DNA of 64,000 bases, from assembly GCA_023548195.1 (NCBI GenBank), contig JAJHZJ010000800.1:744001-808000 (forward strand), in the 5' to 3' direction. Positions 22,620-34,919 of the stretch are shown here, in pieces. Numbering within the stretch: the first letter of the stretch is position 1; the number at the start of each line of letters is the position of its first letter. The notes beneath the pieces are model-generated. The model worked only from the letters and a program-made list of their open reading frames with translations, did no database searches and was not told the DNA's origin. Source of the DNA: Bettongia penicillata ogilbyi. Taxonomy: Eukaryota; Chordata; Mammalia; Diprotodontia; Potoroidae. Made by a program: the position numbers and the translations under genes.

Positions 22620-24090
22620 AAGGCACTGGAAGGAGAATTGTCCCAAGGAAACTTAGAGTGACTTCTGTGATGTGAGATTTCCATTCAGTGTTCGTGGATC
22701 CTCACCCCATCCGACAGTCACACCTGTCCCTTCTCTCCCTTGCATTCTTTCCCCTTTTCCTCCCACCTTGACAACCCCTGCCAGCTTGGAAACCACAGCA
22801 GCTCTGGAGAAATGACAGGACGGGAAGGGCCAGGTTTCCATGCATCCACCTCCAGGCACCTCAGTATCCATCCAAGCAATCGCCTACTCTTCAGCTCCTC
22901 CTCAGGCAATGCTGCTGGCTTTTTAAAAAAATGTTTTCTTCTTCTCACCTCTCCCCTGGGTGAAGAGCAATGTTCCAGGGCAGGAATGGAATAGAAGTGG
23001 AATATTTGGAACTCAACATTGATGAAACAGCCAGAGGACATGAATCCTAGAAGAAATGAAAAGGAAAAATACCTCACTTGTACATTTCCCATCCCATTTT
23101 AGAAAATGTACATAAATACCCTTTGGATTGTCAGGCCGTCCGTATTTCTTCTTTCTTCTCCTTCTCCTTCTTCTCCTTTTTTTATTATATAAAAAATATA
23201 TATAGTGCCGGCCAGGCACCTTGTTTTATGTTTCCAATAGCACATCCCGAAATTAACCAAAGCAATACTTGCTCAACTCTCCCTGGGAGACACAGAAGAG
23301 AAGTCACCTCTCTGATTGGCTGTCCCAAGAAAGAACAGATGAGCAGTCCTCATTCAAAAGGTATGTCTAGCTTGTATCTGTTTTGTATTTTGGGTCCAAC
23401 TATCCCACCATGATATTCTCCTTCTGGTCCCCACCTCTTTCTTCCTAATGTGTCCTACCCCAAATAGTGAATTTTGCTGTTGGAGTGAATTAAACATGAA
23501 AATCTTGTCAATCAACTAGTATTTATCTGTCTTAGTGGCCATTTTGGCACATGGGGATGAGGCACATTGTTTGCTTGGAAAGATTGAGTGGAAGCTGTTT
23601 GGAATATTTAAGAGGCCAGAGCAGCTTGCATAACATGAGGAAATGTTTGGGTAGATGGGTTCTCCTATTTCTGCTACCCCCATGGCCAAACTTGAAGTTA
23701 GACCTCACAGAACTATCATTGGGCTTGGACAAGGTAGGCTTATGGCTGGAGTTATGAGAAGGGAGAACAAGACTGGGTTATTAAAGCTTTGTGCTTTTCG
23801 ATTCTCTGGGGCTATCTATAGCTACCAAGGTAAAACTGAATTGGGGAGTATACAGTTTTGAACCCTCCTGGCTTACACTCAGCTTTGAACTGTGAAGTTT
23901 TCAAGAAACACCAACTCCCAAAGCAATGATAATAGTGCAGGTGTAGAAATGTAGTTGAGCATTGAATCAGATAGGCAGCTCACAACGAGCTTATGCTTCT
24001 GGCTTGTTAAAGGTAAGAGGGAGGAATAGTTTCTAGAAATAAGATTTTTAGACTTTCCTGAATTACATCTTTCCTCCTTTAAAAAAAAAT
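22620..24090. other. Intron or extended UTR, apparently unique
   Basis: No gene. A CTT/CTC tract lies at 23,139-23,180. Much of 22,620-23,100 is repeat-free and could be part of a longer DPF3a 3' UTR. Confidence 0.4.
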
Positions 24091-24091
24091 A

Positions 24092-24262
24092 GACTTTGAG
24101 AACTAGAAGGAATGTAATTCCTCATAACATCCCTCATTATACAGACGAAGAGACAGAAGCCCAGAGAGATTAAGGGACTTTCCCAAGGTCACAGAGTTGA
24201 TGGGTGGCAAAACCTATATTAGAACCCAGGTCTGAGTCCCAGTGTCCATTCCAACATAGCTT
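24092..24262 (-). mobile_element. MIR3/Ther-2 SINE
   Basis: Inverted: 'tttgagaactagaaggaatg', 'attatacagacgaagagacag', 'cccagagagattaagggactttcccaaggtcacag'. Confidence 0.75.
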
Positions 24263-25134
24263 TAAATGAACCCTTTGTGATTATGCATGTGAACTTGAGG
24301 CAGGAGGTTCAGTGATTTCCCATTCTGTTTTTCTTCCACTATAGGTCAGTATATAACTCTTTCAGGTGTTTAGTTATATTTGGAAAAACAGATATGATCT
24401 CATCTTATCAGGGGAAACATTGATGCCTTGCCTAGCAGTGTCCCTGGAAATAAGTCATAAACAGTTAAAATTATAAAACACACCTGCGTGCTTAACTATG
24501 TTGAACAGATTTCTATAGAGGTGAAATGAATCTCTCATGCCCATACTGCTAATGGGCACACTTTTTTTCCTGCTATGTTCTCTTGTCATACTTCTATTTT
24601 GTCATTCTTGTTCCTATGGCTCTGACATTACTTTAGTAGCATTGAGGTTCAGGTGACAATGATGAGATGTGAGTTTCCCTTGTTCAGCTGATTCACAGAG
24701 TTTCTTGAGATAAGTTTCAAAGAGCACTACCAATAATTTTCAAGGCCTTTTCTTCTCAGCCAAATGTTTGCAGTTTCTGAGCTTCTCAATAACAGTTTGT
24801 CGTTGGGCTAGATGTGTTTTTTTTAAATCCACGTAATTACACAAAGCACACAACTTTCCTGTTCTATCTTGGGAATCCAATGGAGAGCAATGAGCTCTGG
24901 GTTTTCTGAATTTGTCACAGCACTTAAATCCCCAGAAGAATCCTGATCTGAAGGCTATTGTTGTTCGGTAGTTGCTAATCTGCAATTATTTCTATTATAG
25001 ACAACTTTTGTCTATAACTTCTATGGCTGGGGTGGGTGTGGGTGATAGAAATCACAGAATTGTAGAAGACGATGATGTTATATAGAAGTACATGAAGATC
25101 TCACCTTATTAAGAATAAGTTCCAGTAGATGCAA

Positions 25135-25268
25135 AGAACGTTAGAACTGGGAGAGACATTTGACATCATCTAGTTCAACCCCATCCTTTTACAAGTGAGG
25201 AAATTGAGTCCTGCACAACTGAAGTGATTTGCACAAGATTACTTACTATATCCAGGCAGAGAGAGAAA
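25135..25268 (-). mobile_element. MIR3/Ther-2 SINE fragment
   Basis: Inverted: 'gttagaactgggagagacatttgacatcatctagttcaacccc', 'caagtgaggaaattgag'. Confidence 0.7.
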
Positions 25269-25287
25269 TTACTACTGTTATACTGAT

Positions 25288-25532
25288 AGTAGCTGATATT
25301 CACATGACTAATAAGTGATATTTAGATAGTGCTTTAAAGTTAACATATTACTTTACATGTGTTATTTAATGTAGTGTTCATTATTATTCTGTATTACCCA
25401 TAAAAAAATTGAGGCCTAGAAAAGTTAAGTGATTTGTCTCTGGTCACACAACTATTAAATGTCAAAGGCAAAATTTGAATTCAGGTGTCCCTGACTCCAG
25501 GTCTAGAATTCTATCCACTATGCATACTGCCT
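25288..25532 (-). mobile_element. MIR SINE
   Basis: Inverted full-length layout: 'gtgatatttagatagtgctttaaag', 'aagttaagtgatttgtctctggtcac', 'aatttgaattcaggtgtccctgactccagg'. Confidence 0.75.
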
Positions 25533-25560
25533 GTTTTGGAGGATAATATCCAAAAGAAAA

Positions 25561-25806
25561 GGGGCAACTAGGAGGCACAATGTATGGAATGCTGAATTTG
25601 GGGTCAGGAAAATTCATCTTTCTGAGTTCAAATCTGGCCTTAGATACTTACTAGCTGTGTGACCCTGGGGAAGTCACTTACCACTGTTTGCCTCAGTTTT
25701 TTCATCTGTAAAATGAGCCAGAGAAGGAAATGACAAACCACTCCAGTATCTTTGGCAAGAAAGCCCCCCCAAAATGAGGTCATGGAAAGTTGGACATGCA
25801 ATAGCA
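25561..25806 (+). mobile_element. Mar1-like SINE, near full length
   Basis: 'ggggcaactaggaggcacaatg', 'gagttcaaatctggcc', 'gctgtgtgaccctgggg', then the RTE-type tail 'ccactccagtatctttggcaag' and 'gaggtcatggaaagttggac'. Confidence 0.87.
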
Positions 25807-25829
25807 TCTAAAAGAAAAAGGAGAAACCC

Positions 25830-25958
25830 TGCCACTAGTTCAGCTGTATAATCTTGAGCAAGTCATTTAACCCTTTATGGACTGTATCTTCTTAACCTAT
25901 CAAATGATGGAATGAAGTTAGATGATCTCTGAGGTCCCTTTCAGCTCTACCATTTACA
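25830..25958 (+). mobile_element. MIR3/Ther-2 SINE, 3' part
   Basis: 'ataatcttgagcaagtcatttaaccc' and the L3-type tail 'gatgatctctgaggtccctttcagctc'. Confidence 0.7.
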
Positions 25959-25999
25959 AGTAGGAAGTGACATAGATTGGGTTGACAAAGGGAGGTTAG

Positions 26000-26815
26000 G
26001 AATAACCATTATTAAATGCCTATTATATGCCAGTCACATTGCCAAGTGCTTTAGAAATATTATCTCATAAGCAAGGGATTATCAGGTTTTGTATTCTTAT
26101 CCAATCTGTTTTCATTCTTCAATTCATTAATTGTGTCCATCAGCCCATTCAATTTCATTTATTCATGCATCAATCTTTTTCATTTTATTGGACTGCTTAA
26201 CCCATTAACATCTAAAGTTATAAGAGTTAGTTTTCTGTTTTCCTCCATCTGTTTCTAACATCAAGGTCCTTTCAAGTTGAGATTTTTCCCCTTTTCTGCT
26301 GTAAAGACATTATTATATTCCTTCAGTTACTTAAATCTTTCCTTAAAGTGACCCTGTTTCCATTGGCCCTCTTCCCCTCACCTTCCATCCCCATTTCTTA
26401 TTTGTGATCCTGTTCCCTTTGGGGTTCTGTATTTTTGTTCCTTCTTTCTCCTGCTTTTCTACAGTTACATAATTATTTCCTCTCCTCTTTAATCCTCTTA
26501 GTTAGTCAAGTAGATTCCCCTCTCTCCCCTCTCCTTAGTCCTTTACATTAGTTTTTTAAATCTCATTTTTGTGTCTCTTTTTTTAAAAAAAAGAATTTCT
26601 CTCTTTTCATTGTACTAACATTTTACTTGATCCTTGTAATAAATCCTGTGAGATAAGTGCTGTTATTATCCCCATTTTTACAGTTGAGTAAATTGAAGCA
26701 AGTACAGGTTAGGTGACTTGCCGAGAGTCACACAACTATTAAGTATTTGAGTCTAGATTTGAACTCAGATCTTCCTGATTGCTCTATCCTCTGTGCCACT
26801 TAATGGTCAGCCTAC
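26000..26815 (-). mobile_element. MIR SINE split by an L1 fragment
   Basis: One end (26,000-26,070) has 'atgccagtcacattgccaag' and 'atattatctcat'. The copy resumes at 26,613 ('catttt acttgatccttg', 'gtgagataagtgctgttattatcccc') and runs to the inverted tRNA head near 26,815. Confidence 0.65.
26072..26612 (-). mobile_element. L1 ORF2-region fragment, inserted in MIR
   Basis: Pyrimidine-rich sequence such as 'ccaatctgttttcattcttc' and 'aacccattaacatctaaag' resembles the complement of marsupial L1 ORF2. It lies between the two halves of one MIR. Confidence 0.5.
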
Positions 26816-27374
26816 AAAGTAGTTGATAGTTGTAATATATTTATCTCTTTTCCTTGGGTAGTGGGGTAGGATGGGGAAGGCATAATTTTACTTGGTTCTT
26901 GCTCAGTTCCAGTTACATGGAATGATGCTGGTAATTAGAATAACTTCAAAGACCAGTCTTACCAAAAACAATTTAAGTATACCAAAAGGAATTTACTACT
27001 TCCTAGATCAGTGAACTCAAATTTAAATTCTGTGTGCCAAGCAAAATGTTGACTCCATCCCTCTGTCACTTGTCTCCTTCTTTCCAAACCATCACTCCTT
27101 AGAAATTGCTTTTATCATATATCTTGGAGGAATAATGTTTCTGTGTCTCCTGAAAAATGACAGGGTTCCTGTGGTTGGTGGTCTGGGACATAAATATAAC
27201 TTAAGAATAGTTTTTGGATATTAAAACACAATTTTGAACATAATTTGAACTTTTGGCCTTGGTGGCAGTGAGAGAGGAATCACAATGCATGATAGGGCCC
27301 TGAGTACAATGACCCCAAAGAACGAAGCTTTCTGAGGTACAGAGAACAGTGGATTAAGAATCAAAAGACCTGGG

Positions 27375-27755
27375 TTTTAATGTTGTTCCTTCATTGCTGA
27401 AGAGGGCCATGATATCAGGAAGGAGATGTCATGACCTGCGAGTGAATTGGATTTAAGTGAGGAAGGGGCAAAGTCATCATCTGGGTCCAGTGGCAAGATA
27501 TAGATCAGGGCAACTGAAGATGGCCTCAAATGCAGGAGGAGGCCTGGGTCTTTCTGGGCTAAGGTCTTTCCCAAGTCTCAGTTTGTCTGAGGCAATGCCC
27601 ATTCAGCGATTAAGGTTAGGTAAAAATAAATGAGGCAAAGAATGACTTATTTTACCTAGTCAAAAAAGAAGAGTAAAGTCTATCTGGGAGGAGAAGACCC
27701 TTAGGGTTTCTGGCCAAAACAGAAACAATTGCTATTTATACTATCTCTGAGTCAT
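27375..27755 (-). mobile_element. Long repeat sharing the WALLSI-type SINE tail (copy 1)
   Basis: 27,380-27,520 matches the complement of the 3' tail of the SINE at 12.8 kb ('agggccatgatatcaggaag', 'tctgggtccagtggcaag'). It then continues for over 200 bases with sequence that SINE lacks ('cccaagtctcagtttgtctgaggcaatgccc', 'ttctggccaaaacagaaac'). The same extended block is at 51.4 kb. Confidence 0.7.
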
Positions 27756-27967
27756 CCGAATCCAAACAATGACCAAGTGAGGCTTGGACTGGGATCCATT
27801 GTTGTCCAATAAATGAGAGCTGCAATGATTTGGGTTTAAGGTCTGGTCTATAAAAAAAGAAATCTAGCCCATCAACCCCAAGATATCTTGCTAGGTTTCA
27901 GTGATCAAAATTTGTATTTCTTTGGACAGGGCACCTGTGGATAAGAGTGTCATTCTCTATGGGGATA

Positions 27968-28066
27968 GAGGAAAAGGAGGGAGAGGAGAGAGGGAAGGAA
28001 GAAAGAAAAGAAGGAAGAAAGGAAGGAAGGAAAGAAGGAAGGAAGGAAGAAAAGAAGGAAGGAGTT
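27968..28066. repeat. (GGAA)n/(GAAA)n purine tract
   Basis: About 100 bases made almost only of G and A in GGAA and GAAA units. Confidence 0.95.
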
Positions 28067-28125
28067 CTGTTGCCCAGTTGGAACTAACCAGCTGAGTCCC
28101 CAGTGGGGCAGCTTGGACTACTCAC

Positions 28126-28305
28126 AGATTGTTACTTGTCCTTCATTCTCGAAGAAGGCGGTAACATCAGGAAGGAGATATCATGACCTGCAAGTAAATT
28201 GGATTTAAGTGAGGGAGGCTTGTGCAAAGTCAGTAGCCTCATTCTCTCCTCTCGAGCCATCTGGGTCCAGTTGCAAAAATAGATCAGGATGACTAGAGTT
28301 GCTGC
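28126..28305 (-). mobile_element. WALLSI-type SINE tail (copy 2)
   Basis: 'gtccttcattctcgaagaaggc', 'gaaggagatatcatgacctgcaag', 'gccatctgggtccagttgc', 'gatcaggatgactagag': same block as at 27.4 and 51.4 kb. Confidence 0.7.
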
Positions 28306-28847
28306 CCCCCACCCCAATCCCAAGTCATTTATAGTTTTCACATCTACATAATAAGAAAATAATGCCTCTACCACCTTCCTTACTGAGAAGTTGTGAAGAA
28401 AATAAAACTTTGTAAACTTTTAGACTTCATGTAAAATGTGAGCTATTATTAATTTAGAAGGACTAGCCAGACAAGGACTGACCCCCAAGTAAAGAGGTAC
28501 ATCCAACAATGTGAAAATGATGGATCGTGTTTTTTTTTCTTCTCAGATAAATGAAGGACTTTTTGAAAATTGCACTGGGGGTGAAAATGCATATTTCATT
28601 TAAAAATTAGTTTTAATAATGCAATTTATCACTAACATTTAAGAAATGGTTTTAAAAATAAGTGTGATTTTTCATACTAATAATCTCCTGTTAGGCTTTA
28701 TTGCTTGCTTTGCAAATATTCATGGCATCCAATAGGTAACGTTATGCTGGACTATAATACTATTTATTATTCAAGAATAGACACAAAATGTAGCTTGGAG
28801 ATTCTTCTCCTATGGTATTTGAAAAAAGTCATATCTACTCCCAAATG

Positions 28848-29088
28848 CAAGTTAGGTGATGCAGTGCATAGCATACAGGGTCGGAAATCAGAAAGACCCA
28901 GCTTCCTGAGTTGGAATCTGGCCTCAGACACTTAGGCAGTGTGTGACCTTGGGCAAGTCACTTAACTCTGCCTCTATTTCCTCATCTATAAAGTGACCTG
29001 GAGAAGGCAATGTCAAACCACTCTAGTATCTCTGCTAAGAAAACCCAAAATGGGATCCTGAAGAGTTGGATATGACTGAAACAACTCA
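28848..29088 (+). mobile_element. Mar1-like SINE, near full length
   Basis: 'taggtgatgcagtgcatagc', 'gtgtgaccttgggcaagtcactta', 'gacctggagaaggcaatg', tail 'gatcctgaagagttggatatgactgaaac'. Confidence 0.85.
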
Positions 29089-29691
29089 TATATGTCTTCT
29101 ATTACATCTGATAACAATTTTGAATGTACATTTTTATGAGGTAAAATAGGATATTAGGGATCATTTTGATTGAAATCATTCATTGAACCTTATATGAAGT
29201 TGAGTTCCTGGCACTGATATTTTCTGAGTGAGGCGGATATGGATTAGTGAATGCAAGAGCAGTGATGGAGAGAAGGCAGGAGTTAAGAGAACTGAGTCTT
29301 GACTTAGCTAAGCAATATACTTGTTAAATGACTTTTAATGAATGATTACCTTAATTAAAAGTTGATTAAATAGTTATTAATTAAAGTGATTTAATGAGTC
29401 ATTTAACTTGTCTGTGTCTTGGCTTTTTTTTTATTCATAGGAAATAGATATTTCTACTTTTCACCTGTCTACTTAAAATTAAGCTATGAAGTAGCATAGT
29501 TTAGTGCAGTGTTATCAAACTCAAATTGAAATTCAGCATTTTGACTTAGAAAACCACAAAGTAACATAATGTATATTTTATTGTATTTTTATTTTGTTCA
29601 ACATTTCACAATTGTAAATTAATTTGGTTCAAGCTATACTGTTGAGGGGCTGAATGGGGATAAGTAAGGGACAGTGAATTTGACACCTTTG

Positions 29692-29880
29692 GTGTAGTGG
29701 TAGAGAGTTGACATTGGGGCCCAGAAGATCTGAGTTCAAGTCCTGAGACATACTGTCTATATGACTTGGGGTAAATCACAGTAGGTATCTCAGGCAACTC
29801 TTTGAGACAATAAATTGCAGAGAAGATACTGATTTGCACTGATAAAGGGAATTTCCTTATCTGGGAGTATCTTTTATCAA
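29692..29880 (+). mobile_element. MON1-like SINE
   Basis: tRNA-like head, then a tail of a different type: 'ctcaggcaactctttgagac', 'aataaattgcagagaag', 'tgatttgcactgataaaggg', 'aatttccttatctgggag'. Confidence 0.6.
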
Positions 29881-30843
29881 AGAAATAATGAGCTGAGCCC
29901 TTATCCCCATGAGAAGTACATGGATAAAATATGTGAAGGGTGCTGAAAATTTTAATTAAACATTATCTAGCTCCACAACTTTTTTTGGATTGAAGAGTTT
30001 GGCCCTGGAGATAGCTACATTACAATTAGGTAATCTTTAGTTAAGAAATGGACATAGTATATTTTTTTTATGAATTGATTTTGATTATTTATAAGAATCA
30101 ATCAGACTGGCCCTCTTTGAACTTTTCCCAGGAGATTTTCATATGTTTGGAGGTGGAAGTTGCATGTTTAGTTGGGGGTTGGGGTAGTTAATGTAAGGCT
30201 CGGTGGGAGGGAAGTTATACCTCCATGCTTTTTCATAGCACAAGCCCAAGGACATTTATTTCTGCTAGTGAAATATTAGGCCAAAAGATTATACAGTATA
30301 TAAAAAAATTGAATTCCAATAACCCATTTAAAAGATTTCATTAAGAAAAGCCATCATGTCACAATGGAGGGGATCCTTCTGACTGAGTGACTTACAGAAT
30401 GGTTGGAAATCAAGGGATAATTTCTGTATTAAGTTATGAGCCCAAAAAGATTTGAGATAAGATTTTTAAGGGGCCCTCAGGGCTTCCATTTAATTGATGA
30501 CCCAGAAGTTAGATTTAATTTGAATTTTGTCTATTCCTGCCTTAAGAGACATTAGCTAATCTAAAGAAATTTTTAAAAGTGTTTGCAACATGCCAGATGC
30601 TGTTAACAAGATGGTTTGTTAAACTTCTGATAATGGTCTACTTACTTAAACAGTGCCAAATATAACTAAATTGATTCATTTAGTGAATCCTGTTGAAATA
30701 TTGACCATGGGCCTAGTATTTTGGTGGGCACAGAAATGTATAATACACAGTTAAGAGCTAAATGATTTTATAATCTTGTTGAAAAGATAATACTGCATAC
30801 TTGAAAATTTCCATAATGATGTGAGTTTAAGTAATTCCTCCAA

Positions 30844-31375
30844 TAAGCATTTATTAAATACCTGTTATGTGCCAAGGACTCTGCTAAGCTACAAAGACAA
30901 AAGCTGCAAAGACAAAAACAAAACACTACTTGCCCTCAGGGAAGTTATATTCTAAGTAAATGTGTGTGTGTGTGTGTATGTGTGTGTGTGTGTGTGTGAG
31001 GGTGTTGAGAACACATGTATAGAACAGTAAATATTAAACATGTATTGAATAGATACAAAGAAATTGGGAATGGGAGATGGATAGAAGCACTTGGTGAGGT
31101 CAGGAAAGACTTCTGTAGGAGGTGATATGTGAGTTAAATTTTGAGTGAAGCTAGGGTTCCTACAAGGTGAAGATGGGGAAGGTTTTCCAAAGACATGGAG
31201 GCTGGAGGTGGATCATTGTGTACATTAATTAGCAAGTGGGTCCATTATATAGCAATACAGAATCTGTGGAGGATAATGTGCTATTGAGCTGGAAAGGTGA
31301 ACTAGAGCCAGATCATGAAGGAATTTAAATTCCAAGAAATAATACAGGACCCAAATTTCATGAGATATGAGGCAG
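30844..31375 (-). mobile_element. L2 3' end, long fragment
   Basis: Complement of L2: 'taagcatttattaaatacctgttatgtgcc', 'tgccctcagggaagttatattc', then after a (TG)n expansion 'aagacttctgtaggaggtg', 'ggaaggttttccaaagacatgg' and 'gagccagatcatgaagg'. Confidence 0.75.
30960..31000. repeat. (TG)n microsatellite within L2
   Basis: Two runs of TG separated by one TA unit, expanded inside the L2 copy. Confidence 0.9.
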
Positions 31376-32575
31376 TCTTGACTAAGTAATCACTATGGGC
31401 TGGAACACTGTGGGAAGGCATCATGGAAGAAGTCTTTTAGTACAACTACATAATTTGGACAGTCTTTTGAAGTCCTTTGGGATCTACTCTAAGGCCAAAG
31501 TATTTGTTTCCATAGTGAATTGAGGTGGTTGCAAATTCATGGCAAAATCTGTGACTCAGGAAGCTGCTATATCTCAAGGGGGATTTCAGAAATACAAGAC
31601 ATCATGGATAATTGAGTTTCATAGTTGTTTGCTCCAAGGGTTGAGTCCATGTGTTGCAATCAGTAGATGCTCTTTAAATGACAGTGATCAGATTTAGCAA
31701 TGAAGAGATCATTGGTAAGACTTCTAGCTTAAGAATGATATTTAAGTGGGAGGAAGAGCATTAGTTTCTAATTATATTATATGAAAGGAAGAGTATATTC
31801 TGGGTACTGTTCCAGGTAGTTGTAGTGAGAATTAGATAGAGACACTGAAAAGACAAATCAAAGGGAAACGGAAGGGGTAAATCAGCAGAAGTAGACAGAA
31901 AGAAAGAATAGGGATTTCAGAAAAGGGGAAAGGAAGGTTAGAATTAGTGCTAAGAAGTAGGGAGGAAGCCAAGCTTCCTTGTAAATTAGGAGTGGTAGAA
32001 ACAGGACAAGAATATGGCAGCAACATGAGATAGCAGGAGGAAACTGAGTAAAATATTGTCAAGAAACAAGAAATAGATCTCAGGACAGTGACTGGGAGGG
32101 GAGTGAGGAGGGTTGGAGTTCATACAAGAAAGAAGGAAAGAGAATTGAGGATAAAACTCTGGAGGAAGTGAAATGGATCAGTGGGGTAGAGTAGGAGTGA
32201 GGTAATACAGTGAATCACTTAAGAGATTTGCAAGAAATTTGGGGGGACATGGTCCATAAGGAAGGAAAATAAGAATAGAAGTCCTGTGGTTGAGGCAGGA
32301 GAGGAAGTAGCTGAAAAATCAGAGAAGAGCAACTAATAAGAACTTTGTGGATTCAATTTACTAAGAGAAAGTCCATAGCAACTTTTCTAGTAGTTTTTTT
32401 TTTTACTGAAATAAAGATGTAAGAGTCAAAAAAATAGCCAAAAAAGTAAAAAGGCAATGACAAATAGGTGGAAGAAGAGGAGGCTTTCTCCCCCTGCCCC
32501 AAGGAGGAGAGCAATAAAGGAAAGACTAAAAAGGGGGCAGAAGAGAGAAATAGAAGATACAATAATGGAATAGAT

Positions 32576-32947
32576 TAGTGGTTCTCAAACTTTGTGGTCT
32601 CAGGACCTCTTTATACCCTTAAAGATTATTGAGGACCCTCCCTCCCCAAGAGCTTTTGTTTATATGTCTTATTGATACTTATCATAGTAGAGTATGTTTT
32701 ATATGACTTCACATGTATAAAGGATAGCATATTACTTACCTTCTCAATGGGTAGGGGAGGGGAGGGTGGGAGGGAAAGAATTTGAAACTCAATTAAAAAA
32801 AGAATGTTAAAAATAAAAGAAAAATTTATCATGTTAAAAATATTAAAATGTCTTGGTATTGATTACAAAAATAGTTTTGACCTTGAAGCCCTCTGAAAAT
32901 ATCTCAGAGACTCTGAGGGGTTCTAGACCACACTTTGAGAACCACTG
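32576..32947. mobile_element. hAT-type MITE (MER1/Charlie-like)
   Basis: Terminal inverted repeats: tagtggttctcaaactttgtggtct at the left and the complement of cagtggttctcaaagtgtggtct at the right. Internal sequence keeps 'caggacctctttataccctt' and 'aaaatagttttgaccttg'. Flanks gaatagat (32,568-32,575) and gaggagac (32,948-32,955) agree at 5 of 8 bases, compatible with a decayed 8-bp target duplication. No transposase remains. Confidence 0.85.
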
Positions 32948-32999
32948 GAGGAGACTGTTGGAAGGAAGGAGGAAAGGAAACTTCTTGTATAGAACTTGG

Positions 33000-33645
33000 T
33001 CAGTTCTTTCATTCAATCAGCAAATATTCATTGAGTCCTGACTGTGTTCAGGGCTATGATCAAGGCCTTGCATTAGCTGCTAAGATGACTACAAAGTTTA
33101 GCTAAAACACAGGCCTTTCCCACATGGAGGTTATAGTTTAGGAGAAGAAGACAGATAACCATACTATGTAATATTTGAAGCAGCATGGAGGACTGGCTCA
33201 AAAGAAGGCATGAAAGCCAAAACGACCTGGATTCAAGTCTTGCTTCTGACAAATACTGGTATGGGACACTGGGAAAGTCACTTAACCTTTTGAGTGCTCT
33301 GGGCCACTTTCTGACTCTAAACTGGGGAGAAAGTGCCATCTGGGACTGACAGATCCTCTTCTGAGAGGTTTTTATGCCAGAGGAATCATAGATCTGGTCC
33401 CTATGGCATGTTCAGGGTATTTCAGAGTTGTAATGCAAAGTGCTACATGAGATTGAAGGGAAGTCTTTATTAACTAGCTGAGGGGTGGTGTGAAGGCAGA
33501 TCAGGGGTGATATTTCAGTTGGACTCTAAAAGATGGACACATAATAGGTGGATGATAAATATTGATTCAATGGAGGGGAAAAAAGTGTACCAGGGCATGT
33601 GGATAGGCAGAAACATTCTTTAAGTACTGTGTGATGGCAATTTTT
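33000..33645 (-). mobile_element. L2 3' end split by a MON1-like SINE
   Basis: One part (33,000-33,177) reads 'tcagcaaatattcattgagtcc', the other (33,400-33,645) 'taatgcaaagtgctacatgag' and 'gtgatatttcagttggactc', in the order of inverted L2. Confidence 0.6.
33178..33398 (+). mobile_element. MON1-like SINE inserted in L2
   Basis: Head 'acgacctggattcaagtcttgc', 'gggacactgggaaagtcacttaacc', tail 'gggccactttctgactctaaac', ending 'gaatcatagatctggtcc'. Same tail type as the copy at 29.7 kb. Confidence 0.6.
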
Positions 33646-33999
33646 GCCTATACCATTGAAATACAGAAAGGTCTTGGTGATTGAAGTGCAGGAGAAAGAT
33701 GTAAAAAATCTTGTGCTTGGAAGGACTTTGTAGAAGGAGATAATTTGTTGGGAGAGACATTTATTTGCTTGTGAACTTTTTTCTTGCTGGTTTTTTTTCC
33801 ATTTGGGTCATATCTACCACTTGTGTCTCTAATGAAGCTTGAAATGAACATGGCTGTCTGGGTGGAGTGGGCACAGCACACTCTCTATCCCTACTGCTGT
33901 TTTTGAAATTGGAAAGCACCCGTCAGGTTGTTCATACCTTCCATTCGATCCCTATACATTAAAGGGTCACCACCAAGTAGGTCAGAACCAGTGTTTCTT

Positions 34000-34911
34000 T
34001 ATTCCTCACTTCTGGCTCTTTCCTTAGCAAACTTAATTTCAGCTAGAAAAAAAATCCCATAATTCTCTGATCTGTTCCAGAGCTGAAGCAAGGACATCCC
34101 TCTCTTATTGCTTCAGATGGTTGACTCTCAGGCTGATTCTTTAAATCACTGGGGCCCACTGGTTATTGAAACAGACTTCTTGAGTTAGTCCTGAACTTGA
34201 GGGGATCTTCTAGGACTGATGATGACCTGGTCCCATTAAAAGGAGCAAAAGCCCCTATTGGAGGGCATGAGGCAAGGCTCTTTTGTCAGGATGGCATGTA
34301 TTTCAAAACTGGACAGTAATCTCTCCTCTTCTACCCCCACCCCAGCCTCATTCAAGATTAGACATATATGGGGAACTTAACAGTATGTGTAATAATAAGA
34401 CCATTCATTTCCAATGAAGTAACAGATAGATAGATTGAATTATCAGAACACTTTCCAGACTTTCTAAATAGGAGAAAAAAGTTCTATGAGAAGGTCACCA
34501 TGGGGTTATCTATATACTCTTTTCCACTAACAAAAATCCTGTTTGTTCAGTTTCCGAGTAAAAAAAAAAGTTTAAAAAAAGATTTTGCCGAATACCTAGT
34601 TCTGTCTGCTACTTCTCCAAAGAACTGAAAATCCAGCTGTGTTCTTTCTGCTTCCTGTGTCACCTTACCCAGGAGCAATTGAGTTGCCCTTATTTCAACC
34701 GATTTTTCCCACGATTCACTTACAAGGAAGAGAAAGCAGCTTGGTTTTTGTCCTCATGGCCCCATTAAATTTGTAGTTGGTTGGTTGATCTTCTTTTTCT
34801 TTTTCCTTTTCTTTTTTCAAAAGTCTTATTTATTCTTTAATTTTCTGATTTTGAATTTGTAGACAGCTGTTTTGTGGTGGTGTTTTTTGTTTTACCTTTC
34901 ATTGCCTTTCC
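34000..34911. other. Intron, apparently unique
   Basis: No supported gene or interspersed repeat. It ends in the long pyrimidine tract that precedes the candidate exon at 34,920. Confidence 0.5.
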
Positions 34912-34919
34912 CTCTGCAG

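Noticed and set aside
23013..23219. Arg-rich frame on the minus strand
   Set aside because: It is a translation of the CTT/CTC tract at 23,139-23,180.
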